From: Methylobacterium sp. 2A
Lineage (GTDB): Bacteria > Pseudomonadota > Alphaproteobacteria > Rhizobiales > Beijerinckiaceae
DNA: 64,000 nucleotides
Assembly: GCF_009806555.1 (NCBI RefSeq)
Contig: NZ_VUOK01000064.1
Coordinates: 62,281 to 126,280, forward strand
Direction of reading: 5' to 3'
Of the stretch, positions 1 to 9,248 are shown piece after piece. Within the stretch, counting starts at the first letter, position 1. Each line of letters opens with the position of its first letter. The translations under genes were made by a program, and so were the position numbers. The notes beneath the pieces are model-generated. The model saw only the letters and a program-made list of their open reading frames with translations. It was not told the origin of the DNA and ran no database searches.

Positions 1-659
1 TCGCCATCTATCTGACGCAGCTCTGCCCGGGCTGGGCGCGCAAGCCGGTGGCGATGACGATCGAACTCCTCGCCGCGGTGCCGAGCATCATCTACGGCAT
101 GTGGGGACTGTTCATCTTCGCCCCGCTCTTCGCCCGCTTCATCGAGATCCCGATCTCGAACGTCGTCGAAGGGCTGCCGATCGTCGGCACCGTGCTGTAT
201 GCCCGCATTCCGTCGGGTGTCGGCGTGCTCACCGCCGGCATCATCCTGGCGATCATGATCGTGCCCTTCGTCGCCTCGATCGCCCGCGACATGCTCGATC
301 AGATCCCGACGATCCTGCGCGAGAGCGCCTACGGGGTCGGCTGCACCACCTGGGAGGTGACGCGCTTCGTCCTGATCCGGCACGCCTCGGTGTCGATCAT
401 CGGCGCGATCATGCTCGGCCTCGGCCGGGCGCTGGGCGAGACGATGGCGGTGACCTTCGTGGTCGGCAACGCCAATCGCCTCTCGGCCTCGATCTTCGAT
501 CCCGGCTCGACCATCGCGTCCCGGATCGCCAACGAGTTCAACGAGGCGGACGGCATGCAGCTCAACGCCCTGATGGCGCTCGGCTGCATCCTGTTCGTGA
601 TCACCTTCATCGTTCTGATCGCCGCGCGCATCCTGACGTCACGCGTACGGGTTGGTTGA
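1..659 (+). CDS. pstC: Phosphate ABC transporter permease PstC (3' part; runs off the left edge)
   Basis: C-terminal part of an inner-membrane permease of the high-affinity phosphate importer. The open frame already runs at the first base of the window, so the true start lies outside. Visible are hydrophobic membrane segments and the cytoplasmic coupling segment (ARDMLDQIPTILRESAYGVG, then LGLGRALGETMAVTFVVGN), the usual PstC contact with the PstB ATPase. It ends 8 bases before pstA, and the pstA ribosome site GAGGAG overlaps its stop codon, so the two are probably translationally coupled. Identity is clear from the motifs and from pstA-pstB-phoU-phoB following. Confidence 0.95.
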   Translation, partial: AIYLTQLCPGWARKPVAMTIELLAAVPSIIYGMWGLFIFAPLFARFIEIPISNVVEGLPIVGTVLYARIPSGVGVLTAGIILAIMIVPFVASIARDMLDQIPTILRESAYGVGCTTWEVTRFVLIRHASVSIIGAIMLGLGRALGETMAVTFVVGNANRLSASIFDPGSTIASRIANEFNEADGMQLNALMALGCILFVITFIVLIAARILTSRVRVG

Positions 660-667
660 GGAGCCCC

Positions 668-1555
668 ATGGACGCGACCAACACACTCGCCGCGCTGCCG
701 CTCGCGCGGAGCCGGGTCCGCCCCGGCCGCCGCCGGGCGGACGCCGTACTGCGCGGCTTCTGCGCCTTCGCCACGCTGATCGGCGTCATCGTGCTCGGCT
801 CGATCCTGCTGATGCTGATCGTCGAGGGTGTGCGCGGCTTCACCCCGACCCTGCTGACGCAACCGACCCCGGGGCCGGGCAGCGAGGGCGGCGGCATCGC
901 CAACGCGGTCCTGGGCAGCCTGATCCTGACCCTGATCGGCATCGTGATCGCGACGCCGGTCGGCGTGATGGCCGGGACCTTCCTGGCGGAGTACGGCCGG
1001 ACCTCGAAGCTCGCCGTCGTGATCCGCTTCCTCAACGACATCCTCCTCTCGGCGCCGTCGATCCTGATCGGCCTGTTCGTCTACACGCTGATGGTGCGGC
1101 CGATGGGCAGCTACTCGGGCTGGGCCGGCGGTGTCGCGCTCGCCATCATCGCCACGCCGGTGATCGTGCGGACCACTGAGGATATGCTGAGCCTCGTGCC
1201 GGGCACCCTGCGCGAGGCCGGTGCGGCCCTCGGCGCTCCGCCTTCCGTCGTGATCATGAAGGTGAGCTGGCGCGCGGCCTCGGCCGGTATCGTCACCGGC
1301 ATCATCCTGGCGCTGGCCCGGATCGCCGGCGAGACCGCGCCGCTCCTGTTCACCGCCCTCAACAACAACAGCTGGTTCAACGCCGACCTCATGGGCGGCA
1401 TTCCGAACCTACCGGTGATGATCTACCAGTTCGCGCTCTCGCCCTATCCCAACTGGCAGCAGCTGGCCTGGGCCGGAGCACTCCTGATCACCGTGACCAT
1501 CCTCGCCCTCTCGGTTGTCGCCCGCGTGGTGATCAAGCCGCAGCGGGCCCGCTGA
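668..1555 (+). CDS. pstA: Phosphate ABC transporter permease PstA
   Basis: Second membrane subunit of the phosphate importer, 295 residues. ATG 668 is preceded by GAGGAG at 658-663; a much longer reading upstream in the same frame is only the shadow of pstC. A basic cytoplasmic N-terminus (RSRVRPGRRRAD) leads into a first membrane helix near residues 30-55. The permease signature is seen as TEDMLSLVPGTLREAGAALG and the EAA-like loop as ALARIAGETAPLLFTALNNN. It pairs with PstC, and PstB follows 23 bases downstream. Confidence 0.95.
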   Translation: MDATNTLAALPLARSRVRPGRRRADAVLRGFCAFATLIGVIVLGSILLMLIVEGVRGFTPTLLTQPTPGPGSEGGGIANAVLGSLILTLIGIVIATPVGVMAGTFLAEYGRTSKLAVVIRFLNDILLSAPSILIGLFVYTLMVRPMGSYSGWAGGVALAIIATPVIVRTTEDMLSLVPGTLREAGAALGAPPSVVIMKVSWRAASAGIVTGIILALARIAGETAPLLFTALNNNSWFNADLMGGIPNLPVMIYQFALSPYPNWQQLAWAGALLITVTILALSVVARVVIKPQRAR

Positions 1556-1578
1556 AGCGCGCCCGAAGGATTAGCCCG

Positions 1579-2409
1579 ATGAGCAATGCCGCAGCGACCG
1601 TCGCCGCCGAGCCCTTGATCCACCCCGCCGTCAAAGCCAGCGCCGACACCAAGGCGCCGGTGCGGATCGCCGTGAAGGAGCTGAATTTCTACTATGGCCA
1701 GTTTCACGGTCTGAAGAACATCAACCTCAACTTCCATGATCGGCAGGTGACCGCCCTGATCGGACCGTCGGGCTGCGGGAAGTCGACGCTGCTGCGCACC
1801 TTCAACCGGATCTACAGCCTCTATCCCGAGCAGCGCGCCGAGGGTCAGATCCTGCTGGACGGCGTCAACATCCTCGACCCGAAGATCGATCTCAACGATC
1901 TCCGCGCCCGGGTCGGCATGGTGTTCCAGAAGCCGACACCCTTCCCGATGTCGATCTACGACAACGTCGCCTTCGGCATCCGGCTCTACGAGAAGCTGCC
2001 GAAGTCGGAGCTGGACGACCGGGTCGAGTCGTCGCTGCGCAAGGCGGCCCTCTGGGACGAGGTGAAGGACAAGCTCAAGCAATCCGGCATGGGCCTGTCG
2101 GGCGGCCAGCAGCAGCGCCTGTGCATCGCCCGCACCGTGGCGCAGCGCCCGGATGTGATCCTGTTCGACGAGCCGACCTCGGCGCTGGACCCGATCTCGA
2201 CGGGCCGCATCGAGGAGCTGATCGAGCAGCTGCGCGACGAGTTCACCATCGCGATCGTCACGCACAACATGCAACAGGCGGCCCGCATCTCGCAGTTCAC
2301 CGCCTTCATGTATCTCGGCGAGCTGATCGAATTCTCGCAGACCGAAAGGATGTTCATGAATCCGACGGAGCGGCGGACGCAGGATTATATCACCGGCCGC
2401 TTCGGCTAA
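1579..2409 (+). CDS. pstB: Phosphate ABC transporter ATPase PstB
   Basis: ATP-binding subunit (276 residues) that powers phosphate import through PstC-PstA. Walker A GPSGCGKST, ABC signature LSGGQQQR, Walker B ILFDEPTSALDP and the switch region IVTHNMQQAARIS are all intact. The QKPTPFPMSIYDNVAFG stretch is characteristic of PstB. A roughly 35-residue N-terminal extension (rich in Ala, Val and Lys) precedes the nucleotide-binding domain; such extensions are common in alphaproteobacterial PstB. phoU follows after 115 bases. Confidence 0.97.
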   Translation: MSNAAATVAAEPLIHPAVKASADTKAPVRIAVKELNFYYGQFHGLKNINLNFHDRQVTALIGPSGCGKSTLLRTFNRIYSLYPEQRAEGQILLDGVNILDPKIDLNDLRARVGMVFQKPTPFPMSIYDNVAFGIRLYEKLPKSELDDRVESSLRKAALWDEVKDKLKQSGMGLSGGQQQRLCIARTVAQRPDVILFDEPTSALDPISTGRIEELIEQLRDEFTIAIVTHNMQQAARISQFTAFMYLGELIEFSQTERMFMNPTERRTQDYITGRFG

Positions 2410-2524
2410 GCTGTTTCAAAGACCGGCTTACGCGCCGTCGCGACCCGGATGGCGCGGCGGCCGGGCGGGATCGCCGCAACCGCGTGGGATCGCACGTCAC
2501 GGCCCCCATCGAAGGATCCACCCC

Positions 2525-3244
2525 ATGCCCGGCCATATCGTTACCTCCTACGACACCGATCTCGAAAATCTCCGCCGCTCGATCTCGGAGATGGGCGGCG
2601 TTGCGGAGAAGATGACCGCGGAGGCGACCGACGCCCTGGTGCGCCGCGACGATGGACTCGCCCAGTCGGTGATTCTCGCCGACAAGCGCCTCGACGCCCT
2701 CCAGCGGGACATCGAGGAGCGCTCCGTCCTGCTGATCGCCCGGCGCCAGCCCCTGGCGATCGATCTGCGCGAGACCATTTCGGCGATCCGCGTCTCGGGC
2801 GATCTGGAGCGGATCGGCGATCTCGCCAAGAACGTGGCCAAACGCGTGGTCGCGATCTCCGACCAGGCCCCGGCCCAGAAGATCGTGCTGGGCGTGCGTC
2901 ACATGAGCGACCTCGCTGAGGGCCAGCTCAAGGACGTGCTCGACGCCTACGCGAGTCGCGACATCCAGGCCGCCCACGACGTGTGGGAGCGCGACGGCGA
3001 GATCGACGCACTGTACAATTCCCTGTTCCGCGAACTCCTGACCTACATGATGGAGGATCCGCGTAACATCTCGTTCTGCACGCATCTTCTGTTCTGCGCC
3101 AAGAACGTCGAGCGCATTGGCGACCACACGACCAACATCGCCGAGACGATCCATTATCTCGAGACGGGCGAGACGCTCGCGGGCGACCGACCCAAGAACG
3201 ATGCATCGAATTATGCGACGGTGGATGGGGGACAGGCTCCCTAG
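2525..3244 (+). CDS. phoU: Phosphate signalling protein PhoU
   Basis: 239-residue all-helical cytoplasmic regulator that links Pst transporter status to the PhoR/PhoB two-component system and dampens Pho signalling when phosphate is plentiful. Two tandem PhoU repeats are visible, each with acidic metal-binding segments (RVSGDLERIGDLAKNVAKR near residue 90; NVERIGDHTTNIAETIHYLE near residue 195). The length is normal. It stands between pstB and phoB, the classic order. Confidence 0.96.
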   Translation: MPGHIVTSYDTDLENLRRSISEMGGVAEKMTAEATDALVRRDDGLAQSVILADKRLDALQRDIEERSVLLIARRQPLAIDLRETISAIRVSGDLERIGDLAKNVAKRVVAISDQAPAQKIVLGVRHMSDLAEGQLKDVLDAYASRDIQAAHDVWERDGEIDALYNSLFRELLTYMMEDPRNISFCTHLLFCAKNVERIGDHTTNIAETIHYLETGETLAGDRPKNDASNYATVDGGQAP

Positions 3245-3368
3245 AGCATCGTCCCGGAAGGCGGCGCCGAGTCCCGGATCCCGGTGCGAAGCGCCCAGCG
3301 TACATCTTGAGATAGAACTAGGCCTCCGGCACCATCGGTGGGTCTGCCGCGAGAACGGGTCATCGAAC

Positions 3369-4070
3369 GTGAGCATGCAAGTCCTGATCGTCGAGGACGA
3401 GGAGGCGCTGACCACGCTGCTGCGCTACAATCTGGAGGCCGAGGGCTTCCTGGTGGATTCGGCGGCCCGAGGCGACGATGCGGAATTGCTCCTGGCCGAG
3501 CGGATGCCCGATCTGGTCCTGCTCGACTGGATGCTGCCGGGCCTGTCCGGAATCGAGCTCTGCCGCCGCATTCGGGCTCGGCGCGAGACGGAGCGGCTGC
3601 CGGTGATCATGCTCACCGCCCGGGGCGAGGAGGGCGACCGGGTCCGCGGCCTTGGCACGGGGGCGGACGACTACATCGTCAAGCCGTTCTCGGTTCCGGA
3701 ACTGCTGGCCCGGATCCGCGCATTGCTGCGCCGGGCCAAGCCCGCCCATGTCTCGGACCGTCTGGCCGCGGGCGACCTCGAGCTCGACCGCACCGGCCAT
3801 CGGGTGCGCCGCGCCGGGGAGGAGCTGCATCTCGGTCCGACCGAGTTCCGGCTGCTCGAATTCCTGATGCTCGCCCCCGGCCGGGTTTTCTCGCGCGAAC
3901 AACTCCTCGACGGCGTGTGGGGCCACGACGTCTACATCGACGAGCGCACCGTCGACGTGCATGTCGGTCGGCTGCGCAAGGCGCTGAACGGGCCGCGCCA
4001 GCCCGATCCGATCCGCACCGTCCGTGGCTCCGGCTACGCTTTCGACGAGACGTTCTCGCTCGAAGCTTGA
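3369..4070 (+). CDS. phoB: Phosphate regulon response regulator PhoB
   Basis: OmpR-family response regulator, 233 residues from GTG 3369; ATG 3375 is an alternative start. The longer reading back into phoU is rejected because it has no family similarity before VLIVEDEE. The receiver domain carries acidic residues E9-D10, phospho-acceptor D53 (LVLLDWMLPGLSG) and the switch Lys (DDYIVKPFS). The C-terminal winged helix has the DNA-recognition segment TVDVHVGRLRKAL and ends IRTVRGSGYAFDE. No PhoR kinase lies downstream; in related genomes it sits ahead of the pst genes, so it may be left of the window. Confidence 0.94.
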   Translation: MSMQVLIVEDEEALTTLLRYNLEAEGFLVDSAARGDDAELLLAERMPDLVLLDWMLPGLSGIELCRRIRARRETERLPVIMLTARGEEGDRVRGLGTGADDYIVKPFSVPELLARIRALLRRAKPAHVSDRLAAGDLELDRTGHRVRRAGEELHLGPTEFRLLEFLMLAPGRVFSREQLLDGVWGHDVYIDERTVDVHVGRLRKALNGPRQPDPIRTVRGSGYAFDETFSLEA

Positions 4071-4087
4071 GGCGCGAAGTCCGGGTT

Positions 4088-4355
4088 CCAAAAGGTCGAG
4101 ACCCAGCCCTTTAAGGTGTTTGGGCTAGGTGCAGGGATCACACCCATGGCCCTTGTAACCAATTGATGGAGCCGGCGTATTTCCCCTCCCCCTTGCGGGG
4201 AGGGGCCAGGGGTGGGGGTGGCGCAGACGGCACCGCAGCGCTCAATCCTGAGCCACCCCCACCTCCAACTCCTCCCCGCAAGGGGGAGGAGAGCGCGTCC
4301 TGTCCGTGTCCCACAGGGCCGAAAACACCTTAAAAGGGCTGGGTCGAGACCTTTT
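4088..4355. repeat. Nested inverted repeat between phoB and dsbD
   Basis: Two outer arms, about 32 bases each (4088-4121 and 4322-4355), are near-perfect reverse complements containing AAGGTCGAGACCCAGCCCTT. They enclose a second, unrelated inverted repeat (4183-4226 and 4250-4290) built on CCCCTTGCGGGGAGG. The inner element has a second copy at 53111-53220. There is no open frame and no transposase. It looks like one palindromic mobile repeat inserted into another and could act as a bidirectional transcription stop between the convergent phoB and dsbD. Confidence 0.8.
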
Positions 4356-4357
4356 GC

Positions 4358-4420
4358 GGGTCCAGGGCAGAGCCCTGGTCGAGGCTCCGTCGAAGGACTG
4401 AAGAGCCCTTCGGAAACCCG
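4358..4420. repeat. Palindromic repeat (TCCAGGGCAGAGCCCTGG family)
   Basis: Contains the hairpin TCCAGGGCAGAGCCCTGG and ends GAAACCCGG just before the dsbD stop codon. The same core, in opposite orientation, occurs at 32942-33046, so this is a dispersed intergenic repeat family. Confidence 0.65.
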
Positions 4421-4422
4421 GA

Positions 4423-6582
4423 TCAGCGCGTCAGCGCGGCGCTCCGGTCGGCAGCCGTCACCGAAGCGAGCGCGTGGAGCACCGTCCCCTCGGTGAGGAT
4501 CTGCGGCAGAACCTGGGGTTCCCCCGAACCGGCATAGAGCAGGTAGAGCGGCACGCCGCTCCGTCCGTGCTTCTCCAGAAGGCGGGTGATCTCGGGATTC
4601 TGGTTGGTCCAGTCGCCCTTCAGGTACGTCACGCCGCGCTCGGCCATCGCGGCGCGCACGGCCTTGGTGGAGAGGGATGTCGTCTCGTTCACCGCGCAGG
4701 TGATGCACCACGCGGCGGTCAGGTTGACGAAGGCGGGTTTGTGTCCGCTCACCAGCGCGTCGAGGCGCGCCTGCGTGAACGGTTCGACATCGCCGACAGC
4801 GGCCTGCGCGGAGGGCGCAACGCGATCCTGCGGGAGCGTGAGCGTGAGAGCCGCGACGGCAATCAGCGCCAGCGCGGCACAGACCTGCGCAATCCGCGCC
4901 ACGCCGGATGCAGTGCTGCGCCCGCGCTCCCAAGCCCAGGCGGCGAAGCCCACCAGCACGAGGCCGATCAGCACCGCCAGCAGGCCTCGCGGATCGACCT
5001 GCTGCGCCAGAACCCAGACCAGCCAAGCCACCGTGGCGTAGACCGGAAAGGCGAGCACCTGCTTGAGTGTTTCCATCCAGGGGCCTGGCCGCGGCAGCAC
5101 CCGCAGGGCTCGGGGCCAGAGTGTCAGGGCCAGGAAGGGCAGGGCGAGGCCGAGTCCGAGGCTCGCGAAGACCGCGAGCGCCACCCCGGCGCTCTGAGTC
5201 AAAGCGAACCCGACCGCCGAGCCCATGAACGGCGCCGTGCAGGGCGTCGCCACCAGCGTAGCCAGCACGCCGGTGAAGAACGATCCGGCCAATCCCCCCC
5301 GCCGGGCGAGGCTGTCGCCGACGCCCGCGAGCCGTCCCCCGACCTCGACCACGCCGGACAGGCTCAGGCCCATCGCGAACAGCAGATAAGCGAGCCCCGC
5401 CACGACCAGGGGCGATTGCAGCTGAAACCCCCAGCCGATCGCCGCGCCGCCGCCTTTCAGGGCGATGAGTGCCGCAGCCAATCCCAGGAAGCTCGTCAGA
5501 ACCCCGGCCGTATAGGTCAGGCCGTGCAGGCGCAGGCGGGCCGGCCCCTCGCCGGCATGCCGCACGAGACTCAGCACCTTGATCGAGAGCACCGGGAAGA
5601 CGCAGGGCATCAGATTGAGGATCAGGCCGCCGAGGACAGCGAAGGCGGCCGCGGTGACGAGCGTCAGCGCGTCGAGATCCGACGCGGCATTCCGTGTCGT
5701 TGCCGCCTCGACGGGCGCCGGCGGCGGCGCGGTCGCGGCGGGAAGCACAGGCTCGTCGCCATACGCGAAGGCGAGGCGGCGGGTGCCCGACTCGGTCACC
5801 TCGTCGAGGGTCAGCACGCCGGGAAGGGTTGCGGGGGCCGCTTCGGTCGGGCTGCTCCGGGCGAGGGTCAGATGCAGGCCGGCCCCATCGACGGACATCA
5901 CCTGGGCGGCGGCGTTGTCGATCGCGGTCTCGGCATAGGGGAAGTAGGCGGCGTTCCGGATGGTGTCGGGTTTGAGGCCGGTCGCCGCGAAATCGAGCTT
6001 TAGGGTATCGCCCTGGCTCGACAGCTTCAGCGGCCACAGCGCGGGAGCCGGCAGGGCGGTCCGGGCGCGGGCGAACAGAGGCGCGTTGTCGGGATCGGGG
6101 CGCGGCTCACCCACCGGCAGGGTGAGGGCGAGATCGGCGGAGCCCGGCACGCACTCGGTCTCGCAGACGAGGTAGGTCAGCTTGGCCTGGATCTCTACCG
6201 GGCTGGCCGGATCGAGGCTCGGCGGCGGCGTCACGGGGACGAGGAGGGTGACCTCCCCCTCGTAGCCGTAGTTCATGAGCGTCGCGATCGGGAGGCGCTC
6301 CGGCGCAGGCCACCGGATCGCGCCGGCATTGAATCCGGCCGGCAGGGTCCAGGTCACCTCGGGCGGCAGGCCCGAATCCCCCGGGTTGCGCCAGTAGACG
6401 TGCCAGCCGGGCTTCACCTGCATCCGCACGGCCAGGGTGAAGGGCTGCGCCCCCGCCACGGCGGCGGGCTCGGCCACGAGGCTCGAGCGCACGAGGTCTG
6501 GCGGCGTGCGCAGGCCCTGCGCCAGGGCCGCCGACAGGCTCGCGGTGAGGAACAGGAGCGGGAAGACGAGGCGGCGGATCAT
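4423..6582 (-). CDS. DsbD/ScsB-type membrane thiol:disulfide reductase
   Basis: Moves reducing power from cytoplasmic thioredoxin to the periplasm; 719 residues from ATG 6582. The start is chosen because a signal peptide (MIRRLVFPLLFL...ALAQ) begins exactly there; the upstream extension is arginine-rich shadow. Order: periplasmic domain (about 25-290) with CETEC; a multi-helix CcdA-like membrane core (about 310-560) with membrane cysteines in NLMPCVFPVLS and LVATPCTAPFMGS; C-terminal thioredoxin domain with active site WCITC. The N-terminal half resembles ScsB rather than E. coli DsbD, so I leave the symbol open. It lies 122 bases downstream of the aminopeptidase P gene on the same strand. 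Confidence 0.88.
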   Translation of the reverse strand: MIRRLVFPLLFLTASLSAALAQGLRTPPDLVRSSLVAEPAAVAGAQPFTLAVRMQVKPGWHVYWRNPGDSGLPPEVTWTLPAGFNAGAIRWPAPERLPIATLMNYGYEGEVTLLVPVTPPPSLDPASPVEIQAKLTYLVCETECVPGSADLALTLPVGEPRPDPDNAPLFARARTALPAPALWPLKLSSQGDTLKLDFAATGLKPDTIRNAAYFPYAETAIDNAAAQVMSVDGAGLHLTLARSSPTEAAPATLPGVLTLDEVTESGTRRLAFAYGDEPVLPAATAPPPAPVEAATTRNAASDLDALTLVTAAAFAVLGGLILNLMPCVFPVLSIKVLSLVRHAGEGPARLRLHGLTYTAGVLTSFLGLAAALIALKGGGAAIGWGFQLQSPLVVAGLAYLLFAMGLSLSGVVEVGGRLAGVGDSLARRGGLAGSFFTGVLATLVATPCTAPFMGSAVGFALTQSAGVALAVFASLGLGLALPFLALTLWPRALRVLPRPGPWMETLKQVLAFPVYATVAWLVWVLAQQVDPRGLLAVLIGLVLVGFAAWAWERGRSTASGVARIAQVCAALALIAVAALTLTLPQDRVAPSAQAAVGDVEPFTQARLDALVSGHKPAFVNLTAAWCITCAVNETTSLSTKAVRAAMAERGVTYLKGDWTNQNPEITRLLEKHGRSGVPLYLLYAGSGEPQVLPQILTEGTVLHALASVTAADRSAALTR

Positions 6583-6704
6583 GCTGTCCCTTCGCGCGCC
6601 GGGCGGCTGCGGTTTCAGGCACGGCTTTCTCGTGCGCGGCGCGGGCTTTTTTTGCGTGACGATGCGCTTACCACGATGGGCTTCGCCGGTCGCGCGCCGC
6701 GGCC

Positions 6705-8543
6705 TCAACCCGCCAGCGGCGCCGTGGCGCGCGTCAGCCAGTCCCGCACCTCGGCATCCAAGTCCGGCGACAGAAGCTCCCGGACCCGGGCATGATAGGC
6801 GTCGATCCAGGCCCGCTCGCCCGGTTCGAGCAGATCCGCGCAGATCAGCCGCCGATCGTAGGGGGCGAGCGTCAGCGTCTCGAAGCCGAGCATCGGGCGC
6901 TCGCCCTCCGGAATGGCGCGGTGCTCGACCAGAACGAGATTCTCGATCCGGATGCCGTAGGCGCCGGCCGCGTAATAGCCCGGCTCGTTCGACAGGATCA
7001 TGCCGGGCTCCAGCGCCACCGTGCCGGTCTTGGCGATCCGCTGCGGCCCCTCATGCACCGACAGGAAGGCGCCGACGCCGTGACCGGTGCCGTGATCGAA
7101 ATCGAGCCCCGCCTGCCAGAGCGGCGCCCGGGCGAAGGCGTCGATCTGAGCGCCGGTCGTTCCCTTCGGAAACACGGCCCGGGCGATGGCGATGTGGCCC
7201 TTGAGCACCCGGGTGAACCGGTCGCGCATCGCCGCGCTCGGCTCGCCCACCGCGACGGTGCGGGTGATGTCGGTTGTGCCGTCCGGGTATTGCGCGCCGG
7301 AATCGATCAGGAACAACTCACCCGGTCGCACCGTCCGATCGCTGGCCCGGGTCACCCGGTAATGGACGATCGCCCCGTGCGGGCCGGACCCCGAAATCGT
7401 CGGGAAGGACACGTCGCGCAGGTCGCCACCCGCGGCGCGAAAATCCTCCAAGGCCTCGACCGCGGCGATTTCGGTGAGGCCACCCTCCGCGGCCGCCGCG
7501 TCCAGCCATGCCAGGAAGCGCACGACGCTCGCCCCGTCGCGGCGGTGGGCGGCGCGCGCGCCAGCGATCTCGGCGGCATTCTTGACCGCCTTCATCCCGG
7601 TGATCGGATCCTTGCCGACATCGACGGTGCCGCCGGCCGCCTCGATCCGCTCCTTCAGGGCGACGGCGCCCGTCGCCGCATCGAGCCGGACCCGGGCGCC
7701 GCCGAGCGAGGCCAGCCCATCCTCCAGCTCTGCCCGGGGCAGAGTCTCGGCGACGGGCGCGAGGGCGGCGCGCAGGTCCGCATCGATTGCCGGCGAGACC
7801 AGGAAGAGGCGCGCCAGCCCCTCGCGCGGCAGGAGGGCGTATCCAAGGGCGAGCGGGGTATGCCCGACATCGGCGCCCCGCAGGTTGAACGCCCAAGCGA
7901 GGTTGTGAGGGTCGGAGATCACCAGGGCGTCGCAGCCGGCCTCCGCCAAGCTGTCCCGCACCCGGGCGAGCTTGTCCGCGACCGTCTCCCCCGCCACTGC
8001 ATCAGAATGGCGATGGACCCGGCCGCGGGGCGGCTTCGGCCGGCCGGCCCAGACCGCGTCTACGAGGTTCGGCACGGCGCGCAGCGTGCCGCCCGCCTTC
8101 GCCGCCGCCCTTTCCAAACGCGCGAGCCCATCCGGTGTATGCAGCCAAGGGTCGTAGCCGAGCACCTGATCGCGCTTGAGATTGACGCCGATCCAGGCCT
8201 CCGGCGTCGATTCGGCGAGCGGCACGACCGTGAGAATGCCGGTATCGACCTGCTCCGGAGCCTGAAGGGTGTAGCGGCCATCCACCACCAGGGCGGCCGA
8301 ATCGGCCAGGATCACCGCCGTCCCGGCCGAACCGGTGAAGCCCGTGAGCCAAGCGAGCCGCTCCGCGTCGGCAGGCACGTATTCAGACTGGTGCTCGTCG
8401 GCCCGCGGCACGACGAAACCGTCGACATTCGTCTCGCGCAGGGCCGCCCGCAGGGCCTCGATCCGCTCGGGTCCCTTGCGATGGCCCGGATCGTCGAAGG
8501 TCTGAAAGCGCTGGCGCGGTCGGGACGGAGGCGGCTCGATCAT
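6705..8543 (-). CDS. pepP: Xaa-Pro aminopeptidase (aminopeptidase P, M24B family)
   Basis: Cytoplasmic metallopeptidase, 612 residues, removing N-terminal residues that precede proline. The start is ATG 8543 (MIEPPPSRPRQ); upstream codons are proline/arginine shadow. Two creatinase-like N-terminal domains (about 1-300) precede the pita-bread catalytic domain. Metal ligands are seen in DSGAQYPDGTTDITRTV (two Asp), GTGHGVGAFLSVHEGP (His), ILSNEPGYY (Glu) and MLGFETLTLAPYD (Glu). The length matches the long, eukaryote-like form of the family common in Rhizobiales. The use of the symbol pepP is approximate, as E. coli PepP is shorter. Confidence 0.92.
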   Translation of the reverse strand: MIEPPPSRPRQRFQTFDDPGHRKGPERIEALRAALRETNVDGFVVPRADEHQSEYVPADAERLAWLTGFTGSAGTAVILADSAALVVDGRYTLQAPEQVDTGILTVVPLAESTPEAWIGVNLKRDQVLGYDPWLHTPDGLARLERAAAKAGGTLRAVPNLVDAVWAGRPKPPRGRVHRHSDAVAGETVADKLARVRDSLAEAGCDALVISDPHNLAWAFNLRGADVGHTPLALGYALLPREGLARLFLVSPAIDADLRAALAPVAETLPRAELEDGLASLGGARVRLDAATGAVALKERIEAAGGTVDVGKDPITGMKAVKNAAEIAGARAAHRRDGASVVRFLAWLDAAAAEGGLTEIAAVEALEDFRAAGGDLRDVSFPTISGSGPHGAIVHYRVTRASDRTVRPGELFLIDSGAQYPDGTTDITRTVAVGEPSAAMRDRFTRVLKGHIAIARAVFPKGTTGAQIDAFARAPLWQAGLDFDHGTGHGVGAFLSVHEGPQRIAKTGTVALEPGMILSNEPGYYAAGAYGIRIENLVLVEHRAIPEGERPMLGFETLTLAPYDRRLICADLLEPGERAWIDAYHARVRELLSPDLDAEVRDWLTRATAPLAG

Positions 8544-8743
8544 GGCGGGAGGGTAGAGCGGCCGCCGTCGGGGTGGCAACCGGTCCGTTCGTGGGGCGCG
8601 CCGGTGAGCGGCTGACAGCTGGGGTCAATCCGCCGGACAAGCCACAGAGGCCACCCCGCAATCGCGCTAGATCATGACCCTTTTACCCTTAAAAAATCGC
8701 GAGCAATCTTATCACGTCGTCGATTTTGGCCTATCTCGGGCCG

Positions 8744-9007
8744 ATGGCACGCCGTGTTTTCTACCGGATCAACGACAGACCGGATGGCTGCTTCGACGCC
8801 GTCGTGACGGTCGAACCCGATACTGTCGTGCGACGCGATGGTTTTGCATCCCTCGCGGAGCTCGAAGAGTGGATCGAGGGGCTGCGCGTTCTCATGGCGG
8901 CCTTGGGCGCACCGGTGGCGCAGGCAGAAGCACCCGTGGCGCCGGATCAGACCGAAATCGCGCCCGATCGATTGAGCCCGCCAAGGACGTTACGCGCAGC
9001 TCGCTGA
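8744..9007 (+). CDS. Small conserved-looking hypothetical protein
   Basis: 87 residues from ATG 8744 (MARRVFYRINDRPDGCFDAV). It is a compact beta-then-helix protein (DGFASLAELEEWIEGLRVLMAAL) with a disordered Pro/Ala tail. Codon use fits the genome. The 200 bases upstream include a short A/T-rich patch (8680-8720) that could hold its promoter, divergent from pepP. I do not recognise the family; the start is tentative. Confidence 0.55.
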   Translation: MARRVFYRINDRPDGCFDAVVTVEPDTVVRRDGFASLAELEEWIEGLRVLMAALGAPVAQAEAPVAPDQTEIAPDRLSPPRTLRAAR

Positions 9008-9029
9008 GCGCTGCAGCGCCAATCGGAGA

Positions 9030-9218
9030 TCAGCCGGCTGCGAGCGACGGGTCATGGGCGGGCGCGGCCGGCACGCCGTCGTAGCCTTCCAGCCAAGCGA
9101 TTCGGTCCGCGGAATCCGCTGGATACGGGCATGCGTCCTTGGGACGGCCCTGGGCCCGGGCGCGGGCGCCCTCCGCAATCGGGTCTGACGGCACAGCGTG
9201 GAGCGGCGTCTGGCTCAT
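9030..9218 (-). CDS. CrpP/ribosome modulation factor-like small protein
   Basis: 62 residues. The core pattern GARARAQGRPKDACPYPADSADRIAWLEGYD matches the short CrpP/Rmf-like family (Gly-Ala repeat, CPY, then R-x-x-W-L-x-G-[YW]-D). Members bind nucleic acid or ribosomes, or are of unknown function. The gene sits between a convergent small gene and prmA on the same strand. The fold assignment is by motif only. Confidence 0.62.
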   Translation of the reverse strand: MSQTPLHAVPSDPIAEGARARAQGRPKDACPYPADSADRIAWLEGYDGVPAAPAHDPSLAAG

Positions 9219-9248
9219 GCATGGACAACCCGGCCGCGCGCACGCAGT

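Noticed and set aside
4034..6037. 667-codon - strand frame overlapping dsbD
   Set aside because: Runs through the nested palindromic repeat and a different frame of the thiol reductase gene, which has full family motifs.
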